Below are positions 43,677 to 55,534 of a stretch of DNA of 64,000 bases, piece after piece. The stretch is taken from the NCBI GenBank assembly GCA_910574455.1, contig CAJSYZ010000007.1, forward strand, positions 4,893,974-4,957,973, read 5' to 3'. The notes below the pieces were generated by a model. It made no database searches and was not told the origin of the DNA. It worked only from the letters and a program-made list of their open reading frames with translations. Position numbers and translations under genes: made by a program. Numbering within the stretch: position 1 is the first letter of the stretch; each line of letters starts with the position of its first letter. This DNA is from Trichaptum fuscoviolaceum. Lineage: Eukaryota; Basidiomycota; Agaricomycetes; Hymenochaetales; Trichaptaceae.

Positions 43677-44621
43677 CTAAGGCTGCCAACTTGAAGGGAT
43701 ATGGAGCTGAACCTGTTGGGTGATAAATGAATGGAGTTGTCTGAACAAAGCTGTAGCCTGAGCAAACCGCACCTTTCTAGCTTCTTCCCCAACGAGTCTA
43801 TTAAACTCATACTCAAACATGTTCCAGGTTTTGGTAAGGCGTTTTCCACAAGTTTTGCACAGACCATCGGGCAAAATATGCCCGGAAGTAGGCCCACCGC
43901 GGTAAACTTTGCTGATGGTTGAAACAAGGTCACTCCTCCACCAGGATGGATCATATGTCATCCCCGTCACACTTGAACATGGCTGACATACACCCCAATA
44001 ATTCCATTCAGTGCAACTTCCAATGTCTTGAATGTTGGTCAGAAATTCTACGATCTGTGAGGAGACGGCGTGGTGGTATACGACCAGAGTCGAAAGAGCG
44101 CTATCTGTTGAAGTAATTTCTCGGTCCTCAACGAGAGACGGCAGAGGAAATCTCAGACAGTCCCATGCGCGTAACCGGGTCTCTGCAGCTTGTCGGCACT
44201 CGAAAGCATGCCGATATCGAAGCATGGCGTACCTAGGATCGTTCGCGTATATCCACTTGATATGATCGTGCACCTTGGTTGTAATAAACTCCATGTCGTA
44301 CTTTTCCGAGGCTGACAGTATGGCAACGAGGGTGTTGAAATCGTCTGTGTGTAGGGGTGGATCAACGGGATAGCAATATCGGAGGAGACTATCGATGATA
44401 ATTCCGGAATCGGGTAGTTCAACTGTATGCAGTATCGTAGAGTCGTCGGTAACGGGCTGAGGAAAAGAGAACATGTCTTTGAAAACTGGCGAGGCGAGAG
44501 AAAGAATAGCCTTCCGCACACGAAACTCGAGCTTGTCACTTGACTGGATTATGAGATCAGCATCTGGATCGAAGTCAAAAGGTTCAGTGACGGTGAACGG
44601 CTTGGTTATTGCGCTTGACAT
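43677..44621 (-). CDS. BTB/POZ domain protein 1
   Basis: The N-terminal BTB fold is visible: DPDADLIIQSSDKLEFRVRK, AILSLASPVFKDMFSFPQP, then IIDSLLRYCYPVDPP. A helical region follows (SEKYDMEFITTKVHDHIKW), then a Cys/Trp-rich C-terminal half (PSWWRSDLVSTISKVY, CKTCGKRLTKTW). BTB domains mediate dimerisation and often recruit cullin-3 ligases; this basidiomycete type has no known role. Comparison with the paralogues indicates a 60-nt phase-0 intron at 43713-43772 that is also readable as coding. That leaves exons 43773-44621 and 43677-43712 (294 aa). Start at MSSAITKPF by alignment; an in-frame ATG lies at 44645. Confidence 0.85.
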   Translation of the reverse strand: MSSAITKPFTVTEPFDFDPDADLIIQSSDKLEFRVRKAILSLASPVFKDMFSFPQPVTDDSTILHTVELPDSGIIIDSLLRYCYPVDPPLHTDDFNTLVAILSASEKYDMEFITTKVHDHIKWIYANDPRYAMLRYRHAFECRQAAETRLRAWDCLRFPLPSLVEDREITSTDSALSTLVVYHHAVSSQIVEFLTNIQDIGSCTEWNYWGVCQPCSSVTGMTYDPSWWRSDLVSTISKVYRGGPTSGHILPDGLCKTCGKRLTKTWNMFEYEFNRLVGEEARKVRFAQATALFRQLHSFITQQVQLHIPSSWQP

Positions 44622-44645
44622 CGCCTGCGGAGTGGACCTATTCAA

Positions 44646-45394
44646 TATGAGCAGTATCGTGTAGCCAACAAAATTGACGCTGTCGATGATGGAGGGATGG
44701 TGACAAGGGGAAAGAACAGGTCAAGTGTGTCGCGCTGTGCACCCGTCGTATAGGAGCAAGACGTGCTGGTACTACGAGGCTTCCATGAGGCTTGAGAAGA
44801 CCAGCTTTGATGAAACGTAAGCTAAAAGAAGAAGCTATGTAGAGTCATTGCATATCTAGTCATTAGATTTCTAGAAAGCGATTGACTTCATGTTCGACCA
44901 CAGGACAAGATTAGTATACGGTACTGTTTGAGAATGCAGCCCCATTGGGAGCTTTGGAATCGCTCGATATGGATTAAATCTTGTTCTGTGGTAGTAGGAT
45001 TCCAGATACCCGCAAGTACTGGACTGCAAGGTGGTGATGGTTCAAGGTAGACAACAGGAGCAGTGCCTTTGTCATAGACTGCAGTGCCATTTAAGTTGGG
45101 ACGCCTCGGACCCCGGAAACTAAATGAAGAATACATATGTATTACATCATATGATACACAGTATCGTTCACAAAGTTTGGTGGCTCATTCACATTGATCT
45201 GAAACTATGGGGATTGTATAGCGAGCATCATAGGTTCTAACAAGGACAAGAGCAAACAGTATAGTCTCCTATGAGTGGATAGCTATAGAAGTGGACAACT
45301 TGGAATAAATGCGCTGCTGCTCACGATTATTATTCTTATAGAGCAAACAGAATTTAGGTCTTGATTGTATCCAGGGTAGTTGAGTGTCATTACA
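44646..45394. other. Intergenic between BTB genes
   Basis: Promoter of BTB gene 1 and 3' flank of BTB gene 2. Nothing else is supported. Confidence 0.5.
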
Positions 45395-46388
45395 CTATCT
45401 GGAGGATGACCAAGGGAGACTGAGCTTGACCTAATGTGAATGGATGCACCTTGAATCAGTTTAAGTCGATCAAGAAGAGAGTGAGACATACCTTTTCAGC
45501 TACCCATTCGACGTTTTCATTAAACCTCTCTTCCATTGCATTCCAGGTCGAAGATACATTCCTATGACATTGTATGCAAAGACTACCGGGATCCGGACGG
45601 TGTGGTATAATGTGCCTTGAGGTAGGCCCTTTCTCATACACATTGCTCACGATAGAGGCAATGTTCTTATACCACCACCGCGGTTTGTATGTACCTGACA
45701 CATTACAAGAAGGGCAACACGATTTGATAATGTGATTAATGCGGTTGTATTGAGAAATGTGGTTAACGATCCGTGCAGAGACGGCCAGGTGGTATTCGAC
45801 GAGCTTCTGGAGCGAAGAGTTTGACGAAGATGTCTTCCACAGCCGCACGAGTGTTGGGAGGGGAAACCTGAGACAGTATAATGCCTGGAACTGCACTTGT
45901 GCATCCTCTCGACGCTCGTAGGCTTCCCGATACAATATCAACCTGTACCTAGGGTCGCCGCCAAAGTGTTCTTCGATGTAGTTGTCAATCTCTCCCTTTA
46001 TGTAATCCATGTCGTATTTTTCCGCAGCAGACCGCGCGGCAATAGCGACGTCGAAATCGTTTATGCCACGAGCTAGCGGAACGGGATAACAATATCGCAG
46101 GAGGATATCGATGACTGTCTTTGTTTCCGACAGTTGAATGAGGGGCAAAGGCGGTTTGTGATTTGGATACTGCTTTTGTTTGTCTGGCCCCGGTTGAGGA
46201 AGAGAGAACATATCGTCGAAGACCGGCGATGCAAAGGAAAGGATGGCCATTCGAGCTCGAAACTCGAAACCGTCGGAGGAGAGTAATATAACGTCTGCGC
46301 CTGGATCAGAGTCGAAGGGAGACTCTGGGCTGGCATTGGATGACCTCTCAGTAGCGGCAGATTCCGAAGACGAAAGATTTTCAGCCAT
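45395..46388 (-). CDS. BTB/POZ domain protein 2 (310 aa)
   Basis: Exons 45492-46388 and 45395-45430 join in phase 0. The BTB part reads DSDPGADVILLSSDGFEFR, ARMAILSFASPVFDDMF, IDILLRYCYPVPLA. The second half keeps the family pattern PRWWYKNIASIVSNVYEKGP and a CX2C-type pair (CIQCHRNVSSTW). The last 11 residues come from the small second exon, as in the third paralogue at 63.7 kb. Start at MAENLSSSES; an in-frame ATG 42 nt upstream is possible but not shared. Same orientation as BTB gene 1, so a tandem pair. Confidence 0.87.
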
Positions 46389-47252
46389 TTTTTTAACAAG
46401 TAATGCGGAGAGTCGTCGATAACGGAACATATGGAGGATGCAGGAAGGAACGACTCTGGAAAACCACGCTCGTCAAACAGGAACGCCAATTTAAAGCCTT
46501 CATGAGGTATGAGGGGTTTCTTAAGTTTTAGAGTAAAATCTAGTACACTTGAATCCAGATATGATGTGACTTCTCGAAGGAAGCTTATTTGCCACTCCTT
46601 GGTTAACTTATACACTGTTGCGTTGACTATCCGCATTAGCTAGATCCAATATGGATTTCCGTTGAGTCACTGCATTACACACCGGAGGATAATTTTTAAC
46701 GAAAAAAGCTGTAAACTTACGATTACACCCTTTGGGATATTTGGTGCCAAGTTCAACAACTGCCAGTGTCAGGGCGGGTCTAGTCAAGTAGTGCTTAAAG
46801 AGATTGAGAACCAAGCATGTCGTGATCCATATCTTGAAAATAACTTTGAACATGGCAGTCAAAAGAAGAAAGTCAAAGGGCTGTCCTCTAGAACTTGAAT
46901 AGTATGCGGGGTCCCGACCTCAAGTTGAAGCCTGCCAGTGAGTTATTACAAATAGTACTAGTAAAGACCCCGAAGGTCAAAAAAATTGGGCGCGAAGTAT
47001 CGAAAATTACATCGGCCGGTATCATTTTGTTAGCACAATGCCTCCGCCTTTCATCTCAGCTCAACATTACGAACAACGGCGCGCACGGCGTTCACATTTG
47101 TCTGCGATCTGATGCTGCTCTACACTCCCGAGTAACAGGGTTCATAAAAGGCACACTAACTAGCTAACTGAACGAGTCGAGTCAGGCCGAAAGGACCTCC
47201 CGATTATCACCATTTTTCCGTGTTCGGGCTGCCAACTCACACAGTGACGACG
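46389..47252. other. Intergenic; contains flank duplicated near the third BTB gene
   Basis: The segment 46460-46870 resembles 61700-62110 in reverse complement. Shared stretches include the run around cacaccggaggataattttt/cgccggtgtgtaatgcag and the cttcgagaagtcacatcata motif. The upstream region was thus duplicated with the BTB gene. The right 350 bp is the TRP4 promoter. Confidence 0.6.
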
Positions 47253-48420
47253 ATGTCGAGCGCTGATGAACTCACGTCTGATACGTTCAAGCCTCTGTTG
47301 TCAACGCTCGTGAAGTCGCCTGAAGCATTCACCCCAGCGGACTTGCGTCTGGCGTTCGACCACCTGCTCTCGTCGCCCCCGGCCGTCCAACCGTCGCAAA
47401 TAGGTGCTTTCTTGACAGCACTGCACGTCGCTCGTGCTGAGCACCGTCCAGAGTTGCTGGGCGCTGCAGCGGAGGTGCTAAAAGAGAGAGCAGTTACCGC
47501 AGATGTGGAAGGAAAGGACGACGGGTGTGTGGTGGATATTGTCGGCACTGGCGGTGATGGACATAACACCTTTAATGTGAGCACGACGGCAGCCATTGTT
47601 GCTGCAGGTGCGGGTGCAAGAGTCTGCAAGGTGTGTTCTGAAACTCGATAGCTGACTTTCCTGAACAACTGATCTCGCCCATCAGCATGGTAGCCGTGCA
47701 TCGACATCCTCCTCTGGCTCAGCCGACCTCCTACAGTCGCTCGGATGTATATTCACCTCTCCGTCCCCCGATACAACCAGTATACCCATCGCCTCGATCC
47801 CGTTCACCTTCCTCCTTGCACCTCACTTCCATCCCGCACTCGCACTACTCGCACCACACCGCAAAGCACTGCCCTTCCGAACACTCTTCAACTGCCTTGG
47901 GCCCCTGCTCAATCCCGCACGACCACATGCGATGCTCCTCGGGGTCGCCGATCCGGCCCTTGGGCCTGTGTTTGCTCAGGCTCTGAGGGACAGCGGGGAT
48001 GTACAACGTGCGCTTGTAGTATGTGGTGCAGAAAGGCTCGACGAAATTAGTTGCGCGGGCCCGACATATGCCTGGCTGCTTAAGGAAGACAAATCAATCC
48101 AGGAACTTACTCTAAACCCAGAAGCTGACTTCGGTCTCTCCACGCACAAGTTGGATGAAGTCGTTGGAGGCACCCCAGCGGAGAACGCAGTGACCTTTAA
48201 ACTTTTGCTAACTTCCGGAGAGTCCATCCCCGAAAGGCTATCCCCCGTACTGGACTTCGTGCTTATCAACGCCGCGGCACTTCTGGTCATTTCTGGTAAA
48301 GCAAAGGACTATAAGGAGGGCGTAAAACTGGCCAGGGAGAGTATAGCGAGTGGCAATGCTTGGAGGGCACTCGAGGCGTTTAAGGATGAGTGTCAAAGGA
48401 TCGCGTCCAAGACGACATGA
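47253..48420 (+). CDS. TRP4: Anthranilate phosphoribosyltransferase (370 aa)
   Basis: Exons 47253-47630 and 47686-48420 join in frame. The enzyme joins anthranilate to phosphoribosyl pyrophosphate in the second step of tryptophan synthesis, in the cytosol. The glycine-rich PRPP-binding loop is VDIVGTGGDGHNTFNVST, followed by AGARVCKHGSRASTSSSGSA (family pattern KHGNRS). Further blocks are TFLLAPHFHPALALLAPHR, FNCLGPLLNPARPHAMLLGV and LDEVVGGTPAENA. The N-terminal helical domain (TPADLRLAFDHLLS) is typical. Length fits the fungal enzyme. The intron falls exactly between the PRPP loop and the KHG motif. An upstream in-frame GTG is ignored. Confidence 0.95.
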
Positions 48421-49063
48421 GCAGCGATAAAAGGGCTCTTCGTAGACCATTGTAGTTACACTGCTTTCGATTTATCTTCAGAGATATGTGGCTGTGGATT
48501 GTTGGCAATGACGGGGGAAAGCTGACATGTACTAGACCTTCAAGTTGTTGTCCATAGATTTTATATTAGCTTTGAACGCAAGTTCCGCCCGTCCTGTACA
48601 ACGAGAAGCACAATGAATTAGTCGAGTACATATTTGAATTTATGGTCTCGGGTGGAAGAGATCATTGACTGGAATTTATATGCGTTGTCGAGTCTCACGC
48701 AAGCTGAGCAGCGAGTCGTGGTTGTTGTGTTTCCAATTCGCTTTCTCAGACAACGACATCGACACGACACTTTTTATTGCTTTATCTTTTGTTATAAAGG
48801 GGCTGGAAGGCTCGAGCTAGACATCCTCGCTGAAGAACTCGTAAGACCTTAGGGGGGCTGATTGAAGGTCGGGATACACCGCCGTCTTAAGCTAAGGACT
48901 CGGCTGGACTCGGGTTATTGTCAAGAAATTTAAAAGCTTGAGCTATAGCAACAAGAACTTAGCTATCAAAGAGCTTCCAGACCAGGTGAGTCTCATAGAT
49001 TTAATGGAAACAATGAACATTCTGTTGATAATGCACATCCAAAGCATCATTTCGAGTTACATT
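48421..49063. other. Intergenic; HEM13 promoter region
   Basis: The frame of the HEM13 gene stays open back to about 48938, but that N-terminal extension does not resemble the family. No other gene is supported. Confidence 0.5.
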
Positions 49064-50161
49064 ATGACCGAGATGGCTACAGAAACTAAACCTATGCGCG
49101 AGCGCGTTACCGACTACATCTTGTCGCTACAAGACACGATCGTGAGCGCGCTCGAGAATGTTGACCCGTCTGCCCCCAAGTTCAAGCGGGATTCATGGAT
49201 TCGTGCGCAAGGTGGCCAGGGCACATCGTGCGTCTTCGCAGCGCCGCCCTCTTCCTCAACATCCTCAGCTGCACCAACGACGGTGCTCGAGAAGGCCGGG
49301 GTGAACATATCCATCGTACATGGGATGCTGCCCCCGCCTGCGATCAAGCAGATGCGCGCGGACCACTCGACGATCCCGCTCGATGAGTCCAACCCGACGA
49401 GCCTCCCCTTCTTCGCCGCCGGCCTCAGTCTCGTCATCCACCCGCGCAACCCACACGCGCCGACCGTGCACATGAACTACAGGTACTTTGAGATTAGCGA
49501 CCCAGCCCTCCCAGAGGGCGAGCGCGCGGCGGCAGCGCCGATAGCGTGGTGGTTTGGCGGGGGCTCGGACTTGACGCCGTCATACGTATACGAGGACGAC
49601 GTGCGCCATTTCCACGGCACGCTCAAGGCGGCGTGTGATGCTCACGGGAAGGCGCTCTTCCCTGCGTTCAAGAAGTGGTGCGACGAGTACTTTTACATCC
49701 CCCATCGTGGGGAGTCGCGAGGCGTGGGCGGGATTTTCTTCGACGACCTTACAGACGGCCCACACAAGCGTCTGGGTGCCGCCGACGCAGCTGCTGGTGT
49801 GACTGCAGACACAAAGGTGCGGCCATCGACACCCGACGATATCTTCGAGTTCGTCAAAGCCTGCGGGGACGCCTTTGTGCCGTCCTTTGTGCCCATTCTG
49901 GAGAAACGGAAGGACACGCCGAGTAATGAGCACCATCGACGATGGCAGCTCATCCGCCGAGGCCGGTACGTCGAATTCAACCTCGTGTATGACCGAGGGA
50001 CGAAGTTCGGACTCATGACCCCCGGCGCACGTATTGAGAGTATCTTGATGAGCTTACCGGAGACGGCGAGATGGGAGTACATGAGTGACATGGGTACGGA
50101 AGAGGGCACGGAGGAGTATAAGTTGTTAGAGATCTTGAAGAACCCGAAAGATTGGGTGTAG
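49064..50161 (+). CDS. HEM13: Oxygen-dependent coproporphyrinogen III oxidase (365 aa)
   Basis: It converts coproporphyrinogen III to protoporphyrinogen IX in heme synthesis. The family blocks are all present: WIRAQGGQGTSCVF, FFAAGLSLVIHPRNPHAPTV, HMNYRYFE, WWFGGGSDLTPSYVYEDD, KKWCDEYFYIPHRGESRGVG with GGIFFDD, and RRGRYVEFNLVYDRGTKFGL. It ends LKNPKDWV, close to the usual terminus. A single exon with strong GC bias at third positions, unlike the AT-richer neighbours. The start at MTEMATETK is preferred; in-frame ATGs upstream to 48938 would add 42 atypical residues. No mitochondrial presequence is evident. Confidence 0.95.
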   Translation: MTEMATETKPMRERVTDYILSLQDTIVSALENVDPSAPKFKRDSWIRAQGGQGTSCVFAAPPSSSTSSAAPTTVLEKAGVNISIVHGMLPPPAIKQMRADHSTIPLDESNPTSLPFFAAGLSLVIHPRNPHAPTVHMNYRYFEISDPALPEGERAAAAPIAWWFGGGSDLTPSYVYEDDVRHFHGTLKAACDAHGKALFPAFKKWCDEYFYIPHRGESRGVGGIFFDDLTDGPHKRLGAADAAAGVTADTKVRPSTPDDIFEFVKACGDAFVPSFVPILEKRKDTPSNEHHRRWQLIRRGRYVEFNLVYDRGTKFGLMTPGARIESILMSLPETARWEYMSDMGTEEGTEEYKLLEILKNPKDWV

Positions 50162-50254
50162 AACCGCTTTTGTAGGATTAAAAGAAGTCCCCACTCTTGA
50201 TGTAATATTAACAAACAAATTGATAGAATGTCTAATCTGTAGTACAATTGGGAT

Positions 50255-52164
50255 CTAAACTACTCGAGTAGGGTCAGCAACTTCTACATCAACTTTCTCG
50301 TTCTCCGGCTCTGGAGACTTGTCATCTTTCTTGTCATCACTAGTCCGTGCAGTACTGTCCTTCTTTTCTTCCCCCTGTTCTTCTCGCATTTTCTGTCGTT
50401 TTCTCTCCTCGACAACCTTTTTACGGGATTCCCAGCCACCTTCATACCCGAACCATGTGAACCGTTCGCAGTGCGGACCACGAAGGAATAGAATACCGAT
50501 CTGCCACACGAAGAGGCCTAATGAGAAAGCAGCGGCCGCCCGCCAACCGAATTGAATGAAGAGCTTCGTGCCAACAGCGGTTCCAGTGACTTGACCGATG
50601 AAGATCTGTGAATAACATCAGAACATATTCTACTTGGGATAAGGCACGACGTACGCAGATAATAAGAACTGCGTTCATCCGGGATCGTGCTGATTCGGAG
50701 ATTCCATAGACAGCGGTAGTAAGTGAAACCTGCTGCATCTGTCGCCCGACGTCAAGGCCAAAGCAAGCGATGACTACTGCCGCAATGTTGATGCCACCAG
50801 CACCGGTTTGGACTGATTGGAATACAAGCTGGAGGAACGTCGCTACCAACGTCGCATACCAGGGGACAAGTCGGTCAATCAGACGGCCGATGAGAGGGCC
50901 CACTGAGACACCAAACATGCCCACCAGTCCGAATAGTCCAATGTCGAGCCTAAGCTATGTTAGATAAGGCATCAAGACTTCATGATAAAACGTACGTTGA
51001 GTAGTTATACGGAGGACCGCCCAGCAAAAACGTCAAGGTGACCCAGAAGTTCGAGAAGCATGCACTCGCAGCAAACTGCATCAAACCCGCTTGGATGAGT
51101 ATCGGTTCTGTCACCGCGTACTTCGCCATTGTGTACAAGATTCCAAAGTACGTTACACCCGAGCCTGCATTCTTCGCTGGCCAGTCGGGAAGGACGGAGT
51201 ACAGCAGGATGAGGATGAAGAATTGCACACCAATGGACATGTAGTACACGACACGCCAGGTGACGAATTCTGCGATGACGCCTGCAATGACTCGTGCGAG
51301 GAGTACACCGAACAGTAGGCCAGATAAGACAATAGATATAGCAGAGGCTCGTCTGTGTGGTGGGGCCAGGTCTGCAGCGAATGGGATCAGGACTTGCGGC
51401 TGGAAGAACTTAGCTGAGGATGCATCGGGGGTTACAATCATAAGTAACTCACTGTCACTGTGACGATCCCTACGAGGAAAGTGAGAGCCTCGAAAACAAC
51501 GAGCTTGCTGGTGACCGCAAGGCCGATGGTAAGAGACCCGGAGAGAAATACGAGTAGTAAGAGAAGCGGCCTTCTCCGTACCAAGTCTCCCAGGGGCGAA
51601 AGAAGTAAGAGTCCAGTAGCATAACTAGAGAAGGAAAACAATCAGCTATATCCCGAACATGTCGTATAGATCGTTACCCTGCTTGAACAAGAGTAGGTAT
51701 CCTGCAGAAATCTTAGATACGCTGGAGATCAGGTAGATGTTACAGACAGACCTAGAAACCTCTTGGTGAGTGACACCAAAGGAGTCGGCAAATTGGACTG
51801 TAAACAGTCAAACCCCATGTCATTACTTGAACTCGAACAATGCACGAAAGCACGGACGTAGCAGAGGTTGACAGTAATATAAATTAGCAACAGCTGTGTG
51901 CAGCAAGTCAGGAAACATTCTCACTCGTAGACATTTTGAATACTCACTAAAGGTGCTCGCAAATCCAAACGTTATATTCAGTACAGTGGTGAATTGAAAT
52001 GGTCGTGTCGAGTCGTATTGCAATCTCTTCGGAATCGGTACGAATCTGAAGTCTTTTGTGCCGCCTTTGAGATGCTTTTCGGCGTTGAACTCAGGACTTT
52101 GCGTCGTTGGTACGGTGGCCTCGCTGGACGACCGTGTCGTCGCAGCACCCTCTGGTGAGCTCAT
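50255..52164 (-). CDS. Major facilitator superfamily transporter (514 aa)
   Basis: Eight exons close in frame: 51948-52164, 51858-51893, 51752-51797, 51678-51701, 51453-51624, 50996-51399, 50655-50949, 50255-50605. Several exons are very short (36, 46 and 24 nt). About 12 membrane segments are visible. Motifs include YYCQPLLLQFADSFGVTHQE, SPLGDLVRRRPLLLLLVFLS (the loop 2-3 GDxxxRR signature), LIPFAADLAPPHRRASAISI, and GRLIDRLVPW in the second half. The C-terminal tail is long, charged and cytosolic (KKVVEERKRQKMREEQ). It belongs to the drug/small-molecule permease class; substrate unknown. The exon 2 donor gtccgt is a weak site. Confidence 0.88.
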
Positions 52165-52675
52165 GGCCGTTTGGGTTTGAGAAGCGACAGAACATCGTGG
52201 ATTGAAGCTAACGAAAAAGGCCCACAGCGGACCTCCGCAGATATATTTATCCGACTCGGAAGTATTCAGCCAGTGGGTATTTTCAGTTCGTATGTCGGTT
52301 CTGAAGATATCTCTCTAACCATCTAGGGCCGTCAGATTATGAGCTTTGAGTCTCATATGTGATACGGCTTTCGTGTTTCTAGTCAAGTATGTATGTACGT
52401 GCTGAAAGTTTAGGAAAGAAGTGAGCAAGTTTTTGACTGTCCCAGGGCATGGCATGACAGTAATAGAACATTGCCGAGATGCCGACTCAAGACGCACAAT
52501 CTGCTTTCAAAAACATAGAATCATCCTTGTTGACAACGGAACTAAACATCGTGATACAATCAAACCTGTTAGGTAAATATACAACCGATTATCCACAGTG
52601 CGAGAAGAGGGAGAGAGTTGCAATTCTTATGCTAGGCATCAACCGTCAGAAACCATTGCCAGTGATTAAGGCAAG
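52165..52675. other. Intergenic
   Basis: MFS promoter and S53 protease 3' flank. Nothing else is supported. Confidence 0.5.
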
Positions 52676-55534
52676 GCGAGCCAAAGCTCCATGAGCTTCG
52701 TGAGGTTCGGGGTTCCGACACCTAAGCTTAAATTAAGTATATAGCCTATCTTATGGACGGACGGAGAACGTACCGGTAACGGGATCCCACCCAGTCGTCG
52801 CAGTGAAGCCAGCAGTTCCTTATCGGCTATTAATGGAGCTTGAAATTCCAAATTTCTAACCACTCACCACACCCTTGGTTTCCGCCGTGGGTGATGTCGT
52901 TGAAACCACTTGCGAAATCAGTAGAGTAGATCTACGCCGAGTCAGCTATTGTTCCGAAATAGTAGGGAGAGCAGCGTCCTTACGGTTGGGTTTATGAAAC
53001 CTTTCAGTTCAGTATGTCAGTTTGTTCCTCCTTCCTATCAATATGGGGTTGCGGTACTTACCGACAGGGCCCTTCCCAGCGGCAATACGAGCGTCGTTCA
53101 CAAGAGTAATGAGGGAGCCAACGACAGGAGACGAAGCCGAAGTACCGAAGACGAGTTCGAACTCGCCATCAATTCTATGAATGGAACGTTCAGGGCGACT
53201 TTAAATCACACGTTATCAAGTTGAAAGTAATACCCAATGACGTAGTTCGCTCTATCAAGGAACGGTATAAGCGGAGGATCAGCAGGGCGATTATCCAGAA
53301 ACTCACCCATTCGCGCTCAAATCTGGGAACCCACGAGACTAATAGGGAGGACTGCATGAGCCACAGGTCAAAAGTCATTCAGATGTGAACCCACATTGCC
53401 CGAGTTGTTAAATTGCGCGGCTGTGAATGGTGGAGGATGGTTCGTCAGGAAGCTTGTGACGGCATCTGCCTGGAAGGATGGCATCGCGAAGAAGTTGCTG
53501 AAGCCTCCTCCACTAAAGATAACTTGCTCGCATGCGCCTTCCGGGTCATTCACAGTATTTCCCGGGTCGACCTGTGTCGCACCGACAGCTGTGACGAATG
53601 GGCATGTAACAGGGAAACCAGGGTTGAAGCGAGTGCCGCTTGCAGATTCCTGGCCTATTCCATATAAAATTAGTTATAATTATGTTGCAAAAGATACCAA
53701 CGATTTGACACTCACCACGTGTGTTTATGCAAACACCTCCACCACCGGCGACACCATCGTCTATAAAGAGGACCCAGTTTCAGAGTACTCAAAGCTTGAG
53801 TGCGGCAAAAGCTTACCTCCCGAACTATACAAGACAGTCATACCCAGCATTCCCAGTTTGCCGTATTCATTGCACTGACGTACGGCATATGCCACAGTCA
53901 TTTCCACTTCGTCTGATCCATAGGACACTGAAACAACCTAGATCGGACAGACAGGCTTTCATTAGCTGCTTTGATCCATACTTGCACTATTCTTATACAA
54001 ACGTTCGGTGGAGCGAGGATGCCGCAGGATTCAGCGCCTTTATTTACGCTATAAGCATTGCTGTCGAGGCGCAGATGGAATATGTTTATATACCTTTGAA
54101 GCCCCCCCTTGCCGTATCGGGGTAGATTCCGTCAAATTCAGGATTGTCGCCGCCTTGAATAAAGGGTCAAACATAAAAAACTTTATGAGCACGGATGTCT
54201 AACCATCAAAGGTACAGAACGATCCGTCGACAGCGTCAAGCCAGTTGTTGAATGACGCCCCTAGTATTTGTTTCAGCGCGGTATTAAACGTTATTATAGA
54301 TGGTCTCACCTTCCACAGTGTCACCGGTCTGGAGAAGAGTGATTGGTTGCGGGTTCGTCAACGCCATGGCGTACTCCAAATCAAGGTCACTCTCTCCATT
54401 GAAATCGAAGCTCTGCTCCGTAGTCTGATCGACGCCTGTAAGCCGCATTAAGTGATGGAATCAAGTTAGACGGAAATATAACTCTTACCCCCGTCTATGG
54501 CAATTAAAGCCGGGGATTTACCAACAAGGGTCGGAGAGAAGTTCGAGAAGAAAAGGTCTGAGAAGACTGTCAGATAATCTTACTCATCTCGATCAAGGAT
54601 GCTTACGCACTTAGGTCTCCTTGAAGGAAAGCCTGTGGGGTGAACTCGACTGGAAGGGTGAAAGAAGAATGAGTCACATGTATCGAAGTTTTACCAAATG
54701 GGAAAAAGATTACCGATTCCGTAAGTATTCTGCGCAGTTGCAACCGGTGTGTAGTTGACCGAGTATAAAGCTCTCAGGCAATCCGGTGTGATCATCGTGT
54801 CGCAGTTCTCAAGGGACGGAGTGATAGTTACTTCCGAAGAGAGCGTTTTGCCGAGCTTCTTTCCTTCCTTCAGATGACTATGAATGAACGGTTTGGCGCC
54901 AGCCGCGCGCTTGTGTTTCCGGGTGATTCCAGCCGGGTGATGGTTGAAGTGCACAGTCGGTTGAATGATGTCAACGTGCTCCTTGACATGTTGCGGAACA
55001 TGGTATGAATGACAGCCTACCTCCGCAAATCAGTGCACAGTTCCAAAAATAAATACATAAAAACTCGCTGATTTGCTCTGTACCGGTCTCAGAGTGAGTA
55101 TAGACATGGTACTCTGTGCTGAGAAGGTCCTCAATCTCAGACGTCGTAGCGTTCTCGACGTGCATCCAACCCTTGTTCGATGAGAGCTTGATGCGATCCT
55201 CAGAGAAGCCAAATGAAGTCAACCACTCTCTGACGGCCTCGACTGTAGCAGCGCTAGGAGCGAAGTATTCAACAACATCACTCGCAGACCAATGCTTCCC
55301 GTAGTCAGGAGACTTGGGATGCGACATGGACATGAGTATGTCCTCGAGCTTGTCGACATTGCTCTGCGAGAGACCAATGCGCAACGGTAAGACACGGTCG
55401 GGCTCGAGACGACGAGTTTGCACCCAATTGGCTGGCTCTAACGCGCGCTTCTCGTGCAGAACATGGCCTGCGCGAGGAGACGGTGCAGCAAGGGCTACTC
55501 CGAGAAGGAGAAAGAGAGTAGAGATCGAGCGCAT
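52676..55534 (-). CDS. Secreted S53 (sedolisin/tripeptidyl-peptidase-like) serine protease
   Basis: About 15 short exons encode a full-length S53 peptidase. The signal peptide is MRSISTLFLLLGVALAAPS. The prodomain (pro-kumamolisin) includes SKSPDYGKHWSASDVVEYF-like sequence at SPDYGKHW. The mature enzyme shows the catalytic Glu/Asp pair in GESDLDLEYAMAL, SSGDDGVAGGGG, VTAVGATQVDPGNT, the serine motif FGTSASSPVVGSL, and the calcium-site region DITHGGNQGC with TGWDPVTGVGTPN. It ends at LMELWLALP (stop 52676-52678). These enzymes act at acid pH outside the cell. Intron 1 appears to use a GC donor (about 55075). I saw no frame break, but not every small exon was verified. Confidence 0.85.

Noticed and set aside
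48938..49063. N-terminal extension of HEM13
   Set aside because: The 42 extra residues do not resemble the family or a mitochondrial presequence; the start at 49064 is preferred.
53396..53878. 160-codon plus-strand frame inside the S53 gene
   Set aside because: Antisense shadow of well-supported protease exons.
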